From a virus, in the IMG/VR virus record IMGVR_UViG_3300044812_000041, positions 1 to 44,624 of that record: a stretch of 44,624 bases of DNA; one strand, 5' to 3'. The notes under the pieces are model-generated. The model made no database searches and was not told where the DNA came from. It worked only from the letters and a program-made list of their open reading frames with translations. Made by a program: the position numbers and the translations under genes. Below, one piece after another: positions 7,810 to 14,302 of the stretch; the first letter of the stretch is position 1, and each line of letters starts with the position of its first letter.

Positions 7810-8703
7810 ATGACCCCCGAAACCAAACCCGAGCTGATCACCGTGGACCCGCGGGAGGTGACGTTCATCATTCATCGCGACCGGGACGCGAAAGAGTTCC
7901 GCCAAGTCAAGGAATCGATTCGGCAGATGGGGATTCGCATTCCGCTCAGAGTGCGGGAATTGGGCGAGGATAGAGGATCGAGGATTGAGGATGGCCGGAA
8001 GAAGCGGTGGCAGGCGTTCTACGGAGAAGGGCGGTGCCGGGCCGCGATCGAGCTTTACAACGAGACGGGCGACAAATCGTTTCTGCAGGTCCCGGCGTTG
8101 CTCGATACGAAGTCGAGCGAGTCGGAGATTGCGGTAGCGTTTCTGACTGAGAACATTTCGCGATCCAACCTGAGCTGGCAGGAACAGGCGGCGTTGATGA
8201 AAGCGGAGGTCGGCGGTCCGAAGTCGGAGGTCAGCAAAAAGAAGATCAAGGAATTGGCCCGGGCGTTTTTCGTTTCAGAGCAGCACGTCCTCAAGCTGTT
8301 GCGGATCTTGAACAAACTGTCGCCGGAACTTGAGAAAGAATTACGGGGGCTCACGGTAGCGGATGCGGAGTCGTTGACGAGCCTGCCGGCAAAGGGTCAG
8401 GAGATCGTGTTCGAGACGTTGCGCGAGGAAGGGCTTGCCAAGAGCGACGTGGCGGCCGTGGTGAAGCGGGCGCGCCGGTTGAAGGAAGAAGGGGCCGTGC
8501 TCTCCAAGACCGCATTGAGACATGAATTGCGCAGGGTTCGCGAGGATTTGGAGCGGGAGCGGAGGACGGCGAAACCGCTGAGGCTTCATTGGAGTCTCGG
8601 GCCGGGTAACCTCCAGACACTTTTAGCTGATAACAAATGGCGGAGGGCGCTCGAGAAAGAGGGCGTGAACTTTCGCAAATTCGAGGAGGCGGTTGGAACA
8701 TGA
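7810..8703 (+). CDS. ParB/RepB-like partition protein 1
   Basis: This 297-residue protein has a ParB N-terminal domain: ITVDPREVTFIIHRDRD, then the box YGEGRCRAAIEL near 75-86 and FLTENISRSNLSWQEQA near 115-131. A helix-turn-helix follows (KIKELARAFFVSEQHVLKLL, about 144-163), then coiled, basic C-terminal helices. A partition or regulatory DNA-binding role is expected, but no ParA ATPase is present in the window. Two low-complexity tracts interrupt it: four tandem GAGGATN heptamers at 7966-7993 just before the conserved box, and a GGTCGG-type tract at 8204-8233 before the helix-turn-helix. Both keep the frame open. Confidence 0.8.
   Translation: MTPETKPELITVDPREVTFIIHRDRDAKEFRQVKESIRQMGIRIPLRVRELGEDRGSRIEDGRKKRWQAFYGEGRCRAAIELYNETGDKSFLQVPALLDTKSSESEIAVAFLTENISRSNLSWQEQAALMKAEVGGPKSEVSKKKIKELARAFFVSEQHVLKLLRILNKLSPELEKELRGLTVADAESLTSLPAKGQEIVFETLREEGLAKSDVAAVVKRARRLKEEGAVLSKTALRHELRRVREDLERERRTAKPLRLHWSLGPGNLQTLLADNKWRRALEKEGVNFRKFEEAVGT
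7966..7993 (+). repeat. Four tandem GAGGATN heptamers inside parB-like gene 1
   Basis: GAGGAT occurs at 7966, 7973, 7980 and 7987, each followed by one spacer base. A 7-bp period cannot arise from a repeated amino-acid motif, so this looks like a nucleotide-level repeat accommodated in the coding frame. Confidence 0.7.
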
Positions 8704-8870
8704 CTCATACAAAGAACGCAAAGGTCGCTAAGATTAAAGTCTGTATCATCTGCGCTAAGCCCGTTCCCGATAACGATGCGGCGTGGATGCCGGCTCTTGA
8801 TTACAACGGCGATACGGTTGCGCAGTTCAAGGTTCACACTAAATGCCGAAAGGCCCGCGGCTACGTATGA
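8700..8870 (+). CDS. Small zinc-ribbon-like protein
   Basis: This 56-residue protein (MTHTKNAKVAKIKVCIICAK) has a CIIC pair near 15-18 and an HTKC motif near 47-50, consistent with one metal-binding ribbon. It sits between the two ParB-like genes, overlapping both by ATGA, so it is probably co-translated and may be an accessory of the module. No closer family is recognised. Confidence 0.6.
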   Translation: MTHTKNAKVAKIKVCIICAKPVPDNDAAWMPALDYNGDTVAQFKVHTKCRKARGYV

Positions 8871-9799
8871 CCGCCCTCGTCTGGGTCAGACCCCGCAGTC
8901 TCACCCTGCGCCGTGTCCCGATCAGCAAGATCGATCTGCCGGAAGAATACGAACGCAAGGAACTGGCCGAAGATGACGCAGTCGGCCGCTCCATAAAACA
9001 GCACGGCGTCCAGCAGCCTGTAATTGTCCTGCAAAACGGCGATCGGTTCACGATGGTCAAGGGCGGGCGCAGACTCAGGTTGGCGGAGAAGGCGGGGTTT
9101 ACGGATTTACTGGCATCGATCGAGACGGTACCGGCCGGGTGGGATGAGCTCGCTTACCGGAACCGGCTCCGATTCATCCTGTCCAACGCCAGGCAGGACC
9201 TTCCGCCGTCACAGAAGGCCGCTGTCATTCGCCAATTAATGGAACTCACTTCGATGTCCCAAAAGGATGTCGCCGCGTTGATGGGTTTTGATCCTGGTTC
9301 CTTGAGTTTGTGGCTAGTGGTCGAGACGTATGCCCCTCCGATCCGCGCAGCATTGGACGCTGGCTTGATGAATAGTCACCAAGCGACGGCGTTTCAGGGA
9401 ATGACGACGTCGGGGATGGAAAAAGTGTTTAGGGCCATGCGCCGCGACATACCCAAGCTGAGCGGTGACGCATTCCAAGCGATGGTTCGGTCACGATTCG
9501 GGCCGAAGGAGCACGGCGACCTATATATTGATCCGAAGAAATCTATTCAAAAGTTGCAGGTAAAAAAACGCGGTCGCGTCCGTAAGCCTCTCACCCGAGA
9601 CGAAAAGCGAGTGCTGGCAAACAGCCTCGAACTTGCAGAAATTGAACTCGCAGACCTCAAGGTCGACAATCAGCGGATGAAGCGCGAATGCGTCATGGCC
9701 TCACCGCTGCTGAATGCGATTAAACGCAACAAGCGGTTGTGGGCTATGGCGTCCGAAGACATGCGGTTCGAGATAGATACTTTCCTCGAACGATACTAA
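8867..9799 (+). CDS. ParB-like partition/regulatory protein 2
   Basis: This 310-residue protein starts at MTALVWVRPR, chosen for its ATGA overlap. It has a ParB N-terminal domain: RRVPISKIDLPEEYER, then SIKQHGVQQPVIVL and the box FTMVKGGRRLRLAEKAG. The helix-turn-helix is MSQKDVAALMGFDPGSLSLW, followed by a LNSHQA-type helix (GLMNSHQATAFQGM). The C-terminus is basic and helical. It is clearly distinct from ParB-like protein 1, so the two may bind different sites or each other. It ends convergently, overlapping by 4 bp the stop of the minus-strand HNH gene. Confidence 0.8.
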   Translation: MTALVWVRPRSLTLRRVPISKIDLPEEYERKELAEDDAVGRSIKQHGVQQPVIVLQNGDRFTMVKGGRRLRLAEKAGFTDLLASIETVPAGWDELAYRNRLRFILSNARQDLPPSQKAAVIRQLMELTSMSQKDVAALMGFDPGSLSLWLVVETYAPPIRAALDAGLMNSHQATAFQGMTTSGMEKVFRAMRRDIPKLSGDAFQAMVRSRFGPKEHGDLYIDPKKSIQKLQVKKRGRVRKPLTRDEKRVLANSLELAEIELADLKVDNQRMKRECVMASPLLNAIKRNKRLWAMASEDMRFEIDTFLERY

Positions 9800-10473
9800 C
9801 CGCATCGGCGCAAGATAGGAGTCCTGACGGCCGCTTCCTCGTTCCATCCAAGCTTTAGTCGATTGGCCACCAAAGTGTGGAACCCGCCCAGCTTCCGACT
9901 CCATTCGGCAGAAGTAAGGTTCTCTCCGTTTATTCTTATCTTCCGATTGCTTCGCGTGTTGTGCGCCTGTTCCAGTCTCGTCGCCCAACGGCAATTTAAA
10001 GGTTCGTAATCTCCGTTGTTATCAATCCTCTCGATGCTTCTTCCTTCCGGCCTCGGGCTCATGTCGCTCACGAACTTAGGGAAGGACTTCCATCGATCGC
10101 AGACCTTTATCCCCCTCCCGCCGTAGCGCGCATATCCCTCTGCTTTTGGGTTTTCGCATCGCTGCCTCATCGTCTGCCATAAATGATACAGAGGCGTTGC
10201 GGAAAGTCCGTGGGTCACAACGGACGAACGGGCGTTGACTCGTCTCCGGCAGCCGCACGACTTGCTTCCGCCGCCGGCAAGAAGCTTTATTTTCACCGCT
10301 CGCTCCGTTCCGCAATCGCACCGACATATCCATTCTTGATAGCGGGGCTCAGCGGCTTCGCCGCGGCGAAGGACCGTCCAGTTTCCATATCTCTCTCCCG
10401 AAAGGTCTCGGTTGTGGCATCGGCGCTTGACCTTTGCGGTAGAATCCACGACTCCTGATTCAGCTTCACTCAT
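9796..10473 (-). CDS. HNH homing-type endonuclease with AP2-like DNA-binding region
   Basis: This 225-residue free-standing phage endonuclease begins with a zinc-ribbon-like part (WICRCDCGTE, then SKSCGC, about 48-74). The typical block LYHLWQTMRQRCENPKAEG-YARYGGRGIKVCDRW comes next, followed by the HNH-type core SIERIDNNGDYEPLNCRWAT near 150-169. The end (NGENLTSAEWSRKLGG) resembles a helix-turn-helix or NUMOD segment. Such genes are mobile. It lies between the regulatory and lysis blocks. Confidence 0.85.
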   Translation of the reverse strand: MSEAESGVVDSTAKVKRRCHNRDLSGERYGNWTVLRRGEAAEPRYQEWICRCDCGTERAVKIKLLAGGGSKSCGCRRRVNARSSVVTHGLSATPLYHLWQTMRQRCENPKAEGYARYGGRGIKVCDRWKSFPKFVSDMSPRPEGRSIERIDNNGDYEPLNCRWATRLEQAHNTRSNRKIRINGENLTSAEWSRKLGGFHTLVANRLKLGWNEEAAVRTPILRRCG

Positions 10474-10503
10474 AAATAATCCTTATGTTTGCGGTCAGCG
10501 ATT

Positions 10504-10525
10504 GCCGTCCGTTTCCGCGGGCGGC
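10504..10525 (+). terminator. Possible terminator or boundary hairpin
   Basis: GCCGTCCG-TTTCCG-CGGGCGGC can form an 8-bp stem with one G-U pair, followed on the plus strand by TTTCGTGTTT. It lies in the 80-bp gap between two minus-strand HNH genes and might stop rightward transcripts of the ParB operon. The T-run is interrupted, so the call is weak. Confidence 0.3.
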
Positions 10526-10547
10526 TTTCGTGTTTAAGTCTCTGCGT

Positions 10548-10559
10548 TTTGTCTCAATT
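10548..10559 (-). repeat. Gene-boundary element, copy 2 (AATTGAGACAAA)
   Basis: This copy overlaps the stop codon (TGA) of the HNH-like gene at 10554 and lies in the gap before the next HNH gene. It has the same orientation as the other copies. Confidence 0.65.
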
Positions 10560-11003
10560 CAGCAAGCCTAAAGCACGGGCTTTTGCTGGATTCTCGTGCG
10601 GCCACATACGGCAGTATCTACAGGAACTTATCAGGCCGCGCTCCTCGCAAAGCATCTTCCCACGTCCGAACTTGTGGTGGCATTCGGTCGCTTCGTTCTG
10701 AAGAATGTTTTCCCCAGCCTCCCGCCTGCGTCGGCATATTTCGCAGAGACGATTTTCCTCACGAGCCAGGAACGCATCCCGAACCGCGAAGTAAATCTTG
10801 AGCTTGTTCCGCTGCGATCGGCTCTGCTTCTTCAACGGCTTTTTGCGAGTCATCCCGTTGCGTTTCCAAACGAACTTGGTCGCCTGCCGTTTCAGGTTCC
10901 GGAGCAGCCTTGAGCCGAGTCGCGCTTTCGGTTTCTTCTCACGAAACATCGGGCGAGGGATTACGCAGCCGGCCGGGATGGAGCTGATTACCCGGCTGGA
11001 CAT
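10554..11003 (-). CDS. HNH-like zinc endonuclease
   Basis: This 149-residue protein has a basic N-terminus. Its C-terminal part carries CEICRRRREAGENIL, then ECHHKFGRGKMLCEERGLI and CRYCRMWPHENPAKARALGL, an arrangement (CxxC, HH, CxxC, H) of phage HNH or recombination-associated nucleases. The start is uncertain: MTRKKPLKKQ at internal residue 51 is a common N-terminus in this family, but the first ATG follows the previous gene by only 3 nt. The role could be homing or DNA processing. Confidence 0.65.
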   Translation of the reverse strand: MSSRVISSIPAGCVIPRPMFREKKPKARLGSRLLRNLKRQATKFVWKRNGMTRKKPLKKQSRSQRNKLKIYFAVRDAFLAREENRLCEICRRRREAGENILQNEATECHHKFGRGKMLCEERGLISSCRYCRMWPHENPAKARALGLLN

Positions 11004-11006
11004 GCG

Positions 11007-11204
11007 CTAAGGCGTCGACGGTTTCTGAATGACCGTGTAGCCGCTGACGTAGCTGCCGTTTGGAAGGTGTTGCCAGTGCCACACCACGTCTTCATTGCGA
11101 TCCAGCGCGACGCTCAACTGCATTCCCGTCGTCTGCATCATTGGCAGCCCGATAGGGTCGGGCGCCCGAATGATCCTTTTTAAATCGGTGGTGATCTCGT
11201 TCAC
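11007..11204 (-). CDS. Hypothetical protein downstream of endolysin
   Basis: This 65-residue protein starts at GTG 11204, overlapping the endolysin stop as GTGA. It ends with a beta-rich segment (DVVWHWQHLPNGSYVSGYTV). No family is recognised. Coupling suggests it is made with the lysis proteins. Confidence 0.5.
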   Translation of the reverse strand: MNEITTDLKRIIRAPDPIGLPMMQTTGMQLSVALDRNEDVVWHWQHLPNGSYVSGYTVIQKPSTP

Positions 11205-11806
11205 TTCAAAAACTCCATGAACTCGGCAACAGCAGCGCGGGAGAGCCATGGATAAACGCTATCGGTCCCATGTCTCAAGAGTGGACCGGCCCAACGGATG
11301 CTGACCCGGGCCAACCTCGCGTAAAATTCGAGGGCCAACTTATGATCGTGCTTCATGGCTGGGATGAACTTCTCGGGCGTATCGATGTTGTGTGCTTTGG
11401 CGAAGGGAAGCATCGCGTTGTTCCCGAGCCAAAGACTGTCGAAACTTATCTGGAAAACTCCGGTCTCTTGCCCCGTAATATTCGCCATGCTGGTCCGGTT
11501 GGTCGTGTCCACGCCCTCATTCCAGTTCCACGAGCTCTCCATCCCCGCATGGACCCGCATCGCTTCCATCATGGCCGCTCTGCGTTGCAGGATGGTGTCC
11601 CAGGTGAAGCTCGGTGTCCCGGCGCCGTCGTGACCGTGTGGGGTCGCCAATGAGCTTTTGATGACCGTATAGATGTCCACAGGCACGGCGTTGGATGCGA
11701 AGATTTCGTCAGGCGCTTTCCGGCCCCACTCAATCAGTTCTTCCAGAAACGACTCGGGCGGGTAGCCGCGGTTGTGGACACGAGCGCGGGTGGCTTTGAA
11801 GGTCAT
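11201..11806 (-). CDS. Endolysin, lytic transglycosylase/lysozyme-like
   Basis: This 201-residue peptidoglycan hydrolase has a catalytic block, residues 85-122: RVHAGMESSWNWNEG with candidate catalytic Glu90, then GQETGVFQIS. This matches the SLT/goose-lysozyme-like order of a Glu followed by G-x-FQ-(I/V)S. No signal peptide is seen, so export would need a holin. The start (MTFKATRARV) was chosen for the ATGA overlap with the 63-residue membrane protein. It lies in the lysis block with lipoproteins and holin-like genes. Confidence 0.78.
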   Translation of the reverse strand: MTFKATRARVHNRGYPPESFLEELIEWGRKAPDEIFASNAVPVDIYTVIKSSLATPHGHDGAGTPSFTWDTILQRRAAMMEAMRVHAGMESSWNWNEGVDTTNRTSMANITGQETGVFQISFDSLWLGNNAMLPFAKAHNIDTPEKFIPAMKHDHKLALEFYARLARVSIRWAGPLLRHGTDSVYPWLSRAAVAEFMEFLK

Positions 11807-11994
11807 ACAAATAGCCGGATTATCCCGCAGATGAACGATCCGGCCAGAGATGCGTAGAGCATCCTCCGATACCAAAGCAGTTGTCGAAACATCCTGACCT
11901 CTTTCTCGAACGGGATCGGCGGGAGAATTGGAGCGCTGTCCGAAACTCTGGGAACTGGCTCGGCTCGATACGCTGGCGGGTATCTGTATGCCAT
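11803..11994 (-). CDS. Small membrane protein next to endolysin
   Basis: This 63-residue protein has a Pro-rich N-terminal half (MAYRYPPAYRAEPVPR) and a C-terminal hydrophobic helix (MLYASLAGSFICGIIRLFV). It is coupled to the endolysin by ATGA. It could be a holin, antiholin or spanin-like accessory; the sequence does not decide. Confidence 0.5.
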   Translation of the reverse strand: MAYRYPPAYRAEPVPRVSDSAPILPPIPFEKEVRMFRQLLWYRRMLYASLAGSFICGIIRLFV

Positions 11995-11995
11995 A

Positions 11996-12265
11996 TCAGC
12001 GGCGAACGAAGCTGCCCGGCAGGATCCCGTAGATCACCCCGAGCGAGAACAAGGCGAAGAGGACCGCGATGAATAATGCGATCGCGAACGCTTGTCCCCA
12101 TTTAGCGAAGCGTGAGGCCTGTGGCTGCGTCGTTTCCCGTCTCTGCCTGGATGACCGCGGGAGAAGCATCGGTGGCTTTGTCGGCAAGAAACGGGCACGT
12201 GGGTATCCTGTGGCGGAGACCCCGGTATCAGGTGAATTGGTGGGCGCTGGCACCGTAAACTTCAT
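11996..12265 (-). CDS. Single-pass membrane protein of the lysis region
   Basis: This 89-residue protein has a disordered basic/Pro-rich N-terminus and one strong transmembrane helix near residues 60-82 (AFAIALFIAVLFALFSLGVI). One base separates its stop from the start of the next small membrane gene. A lysis accessory role is inferred from position only. Confidence 0.55.
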   Translation of the reverse strand: MKFTVPAPTNSPDTGVSATGYPRARFLPTKPPMLLPRSSRQRRETTQPQASRFAKWGQAFAIALFIAVLFALFSLGVIYGILPGSFVRR

Positions 12266-12268
12266 TCC

Positions 12269-12439
12269 CTACGGTTCGTTCGTTTTGATCGATGCGACTT
12301 TGCAGCGCACTTTCGACACGCCGTACACCGTTTTAAGCTTCTCTTTCACAGCGGTCACGGCGTGCGTTGCCACTGTTTGTGGCGTTATCATCCCCGGCCG
12401 CGTGAAGGTTATTTCCAGAACGATTTTATCGGTTTTCAT
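12269..12439 (-). CDS. Hypothetical 56-residue protein
   Basis: This small alpha/beta protein (MKTDKIVLEITFTRPGMITP, then VTAVKEKLKTVYGVSKVRCK) has a strand-helix-strand pattern. GGGGAATTGCGAC directly precedes the ATG, a variant of the boundary element. It lies between a lipoprotein gene and a membrane-protein gene. No family is recognised. Confidence 0.55.
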   Translation of the reverse strand: MKTDKIVLEITFTRPGMITPQTVATHAVTAVKEKLKTVYGVSKVRCKVASIKTNEP

Positions 12440-12448
12440 GTCGCAATT
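12437..12448 (-). repeat. Gene-boundary element, variant (AATTGCGACATG)
   Basis: This variant has C in place of A at the sixth position and directly abuts the start codon of the 56-residue gene. A similar TTGCGACATG marks the start of the HNH gene at 41140. Confidence 0.5.
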
Positions 12449-12452
12449 CCCC

Positions 12453-12824
12453 TTACGGCCCGTCGTTCACCGTCGATACCGTCGCGTTGGCTGCGATTTG
12501 GGCGGCGTTATGGAGGTTGTCCACTGTCTGTTGCGTGACCCAGCCCTTGGTTTTCAGGTAATCGACTACGATCTGGCTCACCCCTGTTACCCCGGGACTG
12601 TTCGCGGCCACCTGTAATGGCGGTTTCTTGTCGACGTAACCTTGCATCACGTCAGCCGCGGCATACAAACCCGCTGATGCGAGTTCGCCCGCTTTCTCGC
12701 CTCCGTAGTGCTTCGCCACTTCGGTGACGGCAGAGCGTGCGATCTGGTTCGAGACGACCGATTGCGCAGTGCAGCCGGTGAAGAGGAGCGCACAGAAGAT
12801 AACGAAGGAAGCAAAGGTTTTCAT
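12453..12824 (-). CDS. Lipoprotein of the lysis region
   Basis: This 123-residue protein has a lipoprotein signal: MKTFASFVIFCALLFTGC with lipobox LFTGC and Cys18. The mature part is helical (EVAKHYGGEKAGELASAGLY, then DYLKTKGWVTQQTVDNLHNA). It starts in an ATGA overlap with a second, much smaller lipoprotein. An outer-membrane role in lysis or superinfection is plausible but not shown. Confidence 0.65.
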   Translation of the reverse strand: MKTFASFVIFCALLFTGCTAQSVVSNQIARSAVTEVAKHYGGEKAGELASAGLYAAADVMQGYVDKKPPLQVAANSPGVTGVSQIVVDYLKTKGWVTQQTVDNLHNAAQIAANATVSTVNDGP

Positions 12825-12940
12825 GGTTTGGCGTGCCGGGGAGAACTCGTTGTGCCGTCATTGGATTGATTAACGCCGTCGAAGAAAGCGCAGGCCGTGA
12901 AACTGACGACGCAAAGAAAGCACAGGCAGGCCAGTTTCAT
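12821..12940 (-). CDS. Tiny lipoprotein, outer-spanin-like candidate
   Basis: This 39-residue protein (MKLACLCFLCVVSFTACAFF) has a lipobox FTAC, giving a mature peptide of about 23 residues. Its start overlaps the stop of the holin-like gene by one base (TGATG), and its stop overlaps the next lipoprotein as ATGA. Small lipoproteins in lysis cassettes are often Rz1-like outer spanins. No paired Rz-like coiled-coil protein is certain, although the gene at 13341 (one membrane helix plus helical domain) could serve. Confidence 0.5.
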   Translation of the reverse strand: MKLACLCFLCVVSFTACAFFDGVNQSNDGTTSSPRHAKP

Positions 12941-13281
12941 CAGCGGTGGCCCTCTGTAGGAATAGAATCATTCGCGGTAGCCTGAACAAGCGTGGCGTCG
13001 GCGTCGTGGACTGTCGCCCCGGTCAAGTCCTGCTGCTTCCAGCCTCCGGTCACGGATTTATCCTTCTGCCGAATGCCGTTGTAGGCGAACAGAATCAGGG
13101 TCGCGATCCCCGCGGCTTTGGAAACGAACGGCTTCCAGTCAATCGGGATGATCAACGCGAGCTGGCCCTGATCGTAGCTGAGAGTTGAGAGCCAGGTGAG
13201 CGCGGCCATCAGGGTCCCGCCGATCATGCTGGCGGTCGTTTTCCACGAGGCCCCAAACATTTTCGTCATCAGGTTTCCCAT
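12940..13281 (-). CDS. Holin-like membrane protein
   Basis: This 113-residue protein has hydrophobic segments near 15-33 (TASMIGGTLMAALTWLSTL) and 52-67 (VSKAAGIATLILFAYN). It then has a polar GIRQKDKSVTGG segment and a hydrophilic tail, the organisation of many small phage holins. It lies upstream of the lipoproteins and endolysin. AATTGAGAC directly abuts its ATG. Holin function is inferred from size, topology and context. Confidence 0.6.
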   Translation of the reverse strand: MGNLMTKMFGASWKTTASMIGGTLMAALTWLSTLSYDQGQLALIIPIDWKPFVSKAAGIATLILFAYNGIRQKDKSVTGGWKQQDLTGATVHDADATLVQATANDSIPTEGHR

Positions 13282-13290
13282 GTCTCAATT
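13279..13290 (-). repeat. Gene-boundary element, copy 3 (AATTGAGACATG)
   Basis: This is a perfect copy whose ATG is the start codon of the holin-like gene. Here no upstream stop codon lies within it, so the motif is not simply a by-product of stop/start overlap. Confidence 0.7.
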
Positions 13291-13329
13291 CCCTGTTTAC
13301 GCCCCGTTCTGAATCAGGGCAAGGAGATT

Positions 13330-13340
13330 CTGTCTCAATT
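13330..13340 (-). repeat. Gene-boundary element, copy 4 (AATTGAGACAG)
   Basis: This intergenic copy lies immediately after the TAA stop of the 178-residue gene, 40 bp before copy 3 and in the same orientation. The 59-bp gap 13282-13340 holds little else. Confidence 0.65.
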
Positions 13341-13877
13341 TTACAGGGTGATTTCGCCGCTGGTTCGAGTCAAGATGAGGTCGATGTGGTCGAGGACGGT
13401 ATCGAGGGTGTCGGTGCCGCGGGCTACGCCGATGGCGATGAGGATGCAGGACATGAGGTTGATCCCGTTGGGTACGCAAACGTCCTTGACGATCTCGGGC
13501 GCATACCGCCGCTCGATTTCTTTGCCGAGCTGTTGTTCACTGATGTCGGGGCCAAGTTCGTGGTAAAGGGCCACGAGTTTCGGCTGGAGACCGGACAACA
13601 TGGCGCGTGCTTCTGGAGTGATTTTTAACGGGCTGTTGAGGGTGAACAGGCCCTTGTTCAATCCTTCAGCGGCACCGCGTTTGAGAAGCGCGTCCCAAAT
13701 GAGTTCGTGTTCGACCCGCATCCTGGGCAGATGTTCGAGGGCTTTATCGATCTCCTTGAGCCGCCGAATCACGGCGTTGAGCTCGGCCATTTTCCATCCG
13801 TAAATGTAAACCAACCCGCCCAAGGTGAGGAGCAGGGCGGCCAGGCTAATAATGAAAGCGGCGTTAGTCACGTCCAT
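13341..13877 (-). CDS. Membrane-anchored helical protein
   Basis: This 178-residue protein has one N-terminal transmembrane helix (AAFIISLAALLLTLGGLVYI), a short charged coiled-coil-like segment (ELNAVIRRLKEIDKALEHL) and a compact C-terminal helical domain (GKEIERRYAPEIVKDVCVPN). Membrane anchor plus periplasmic helix makes it a possible inner spanin-like partner, although similar proteins also occur outside phages. Just upstream, minus strand CTGAC-AAAGGGCAA-GTCAG (near 13897-13915) can form a hairpin before the ribosome-binding site GGAGAGG. Confidence 0.55.
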   Translation of the reverse strand: MDVTNAAFIISLAALLLTLGGLVYIYGWKMAELNAVIRRLKEIDKALEHLPRMRVEHELIWDALLKRGAAEGLNKGLFTLNSPLKITPEARAMLSGLQPKLVALYHELGPDISEQQLGKEIERRYAPEIVKDVCVPNGINLMSCILIAIGVARGTDTLDTVLDHIDLILTRTSGEITL

Positions 13878-13911
13878 GCCACCTCTCCATCTCTGACTTG
13901 CCCTTTGTCAG

Positions 13912-14205
13912 TCATCTCGAATCTGTTCCTCCTACGCCGCCGATCTTGGTGTGGTTGGTTCGCTGGAAGTAAGTGCCGATGACAAGGAAAAACACGTTGG
14001 AGAGAAGGAGGAACGCTCCGTTATTCCCGTCGCCTCTTATCGCCATGCTCCCTGCCACAAATAAGGTGGTGAAAGTCACAGCGACGGCGACAGCAGCCTG
14101 GGTGTATTCCCAGACGCGATTGATCTGGCGCTGGCCGGCCGTGCGCAGGTTCTCTTCGCTTGTGGTGGTGGGCGGTAACGACGCGGGCTGATCGGGAAGT
14201 TCCAT
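13912..14205 (-). CDS. Small two-helix membrane protein, holin candidate
   Basis: This 97-residue protein has a soluble N-terminus and two transmembrane helices near 37-56 (AAVAVAVTFTTLFVAGSMAI) and 64-80 (AFLLLSNVFFLVIGTYF), with a short polar C-terminus. It is the first gene after the fibre genes, a typical holin position. A second holin-like gene lies downstream, so one may be an antiholin. TTGTTGAGAA abuts its ATG. Confidence 0.6.
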   Translation of the reverse strand: MELPDQPASLPPTTTSEENLRTAGQRQINRVWEYTQAAVAVAVTFTTLFVAGSMAIRGDGNNGAFLLLSNVFFLVIGTYFQRTNHTKIGGVGGTDSR

Positions 14206-14213
14206 TTCTCAAC
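14203..14213 (-). repeat. Gene-boundary element, variant (GTTGAGAAATG)
   Basis: This weaker copy abuts the start of the two-helix membrane gene. The 97-bp gap to the fibre gene (14206-14302) also holds a perfect CCATCC-TT-GGATGG palindrome (14273-14286, minus strand) and a 13-codon open frame (MNGTPTILGWVGK) that may be a leader peptide or chance. Confidence 0.45.
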
Positions 14214-14302
14214 AACAAGAGGCACTTCGTGTTTTCATCGATGAAGGGACAGATTTAGTTTCACTTGCCGACCCATCCAAGGATGGTGGGAGTGCCGTTC
14301 AT

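Noticed and set aside
14273-14286. CCATCC-TT-GGATGG palindrome as a terminator
   Set aside because: Only a 2-base loop and no T-run on either side; more likely a DNA-level palindrome or chance.
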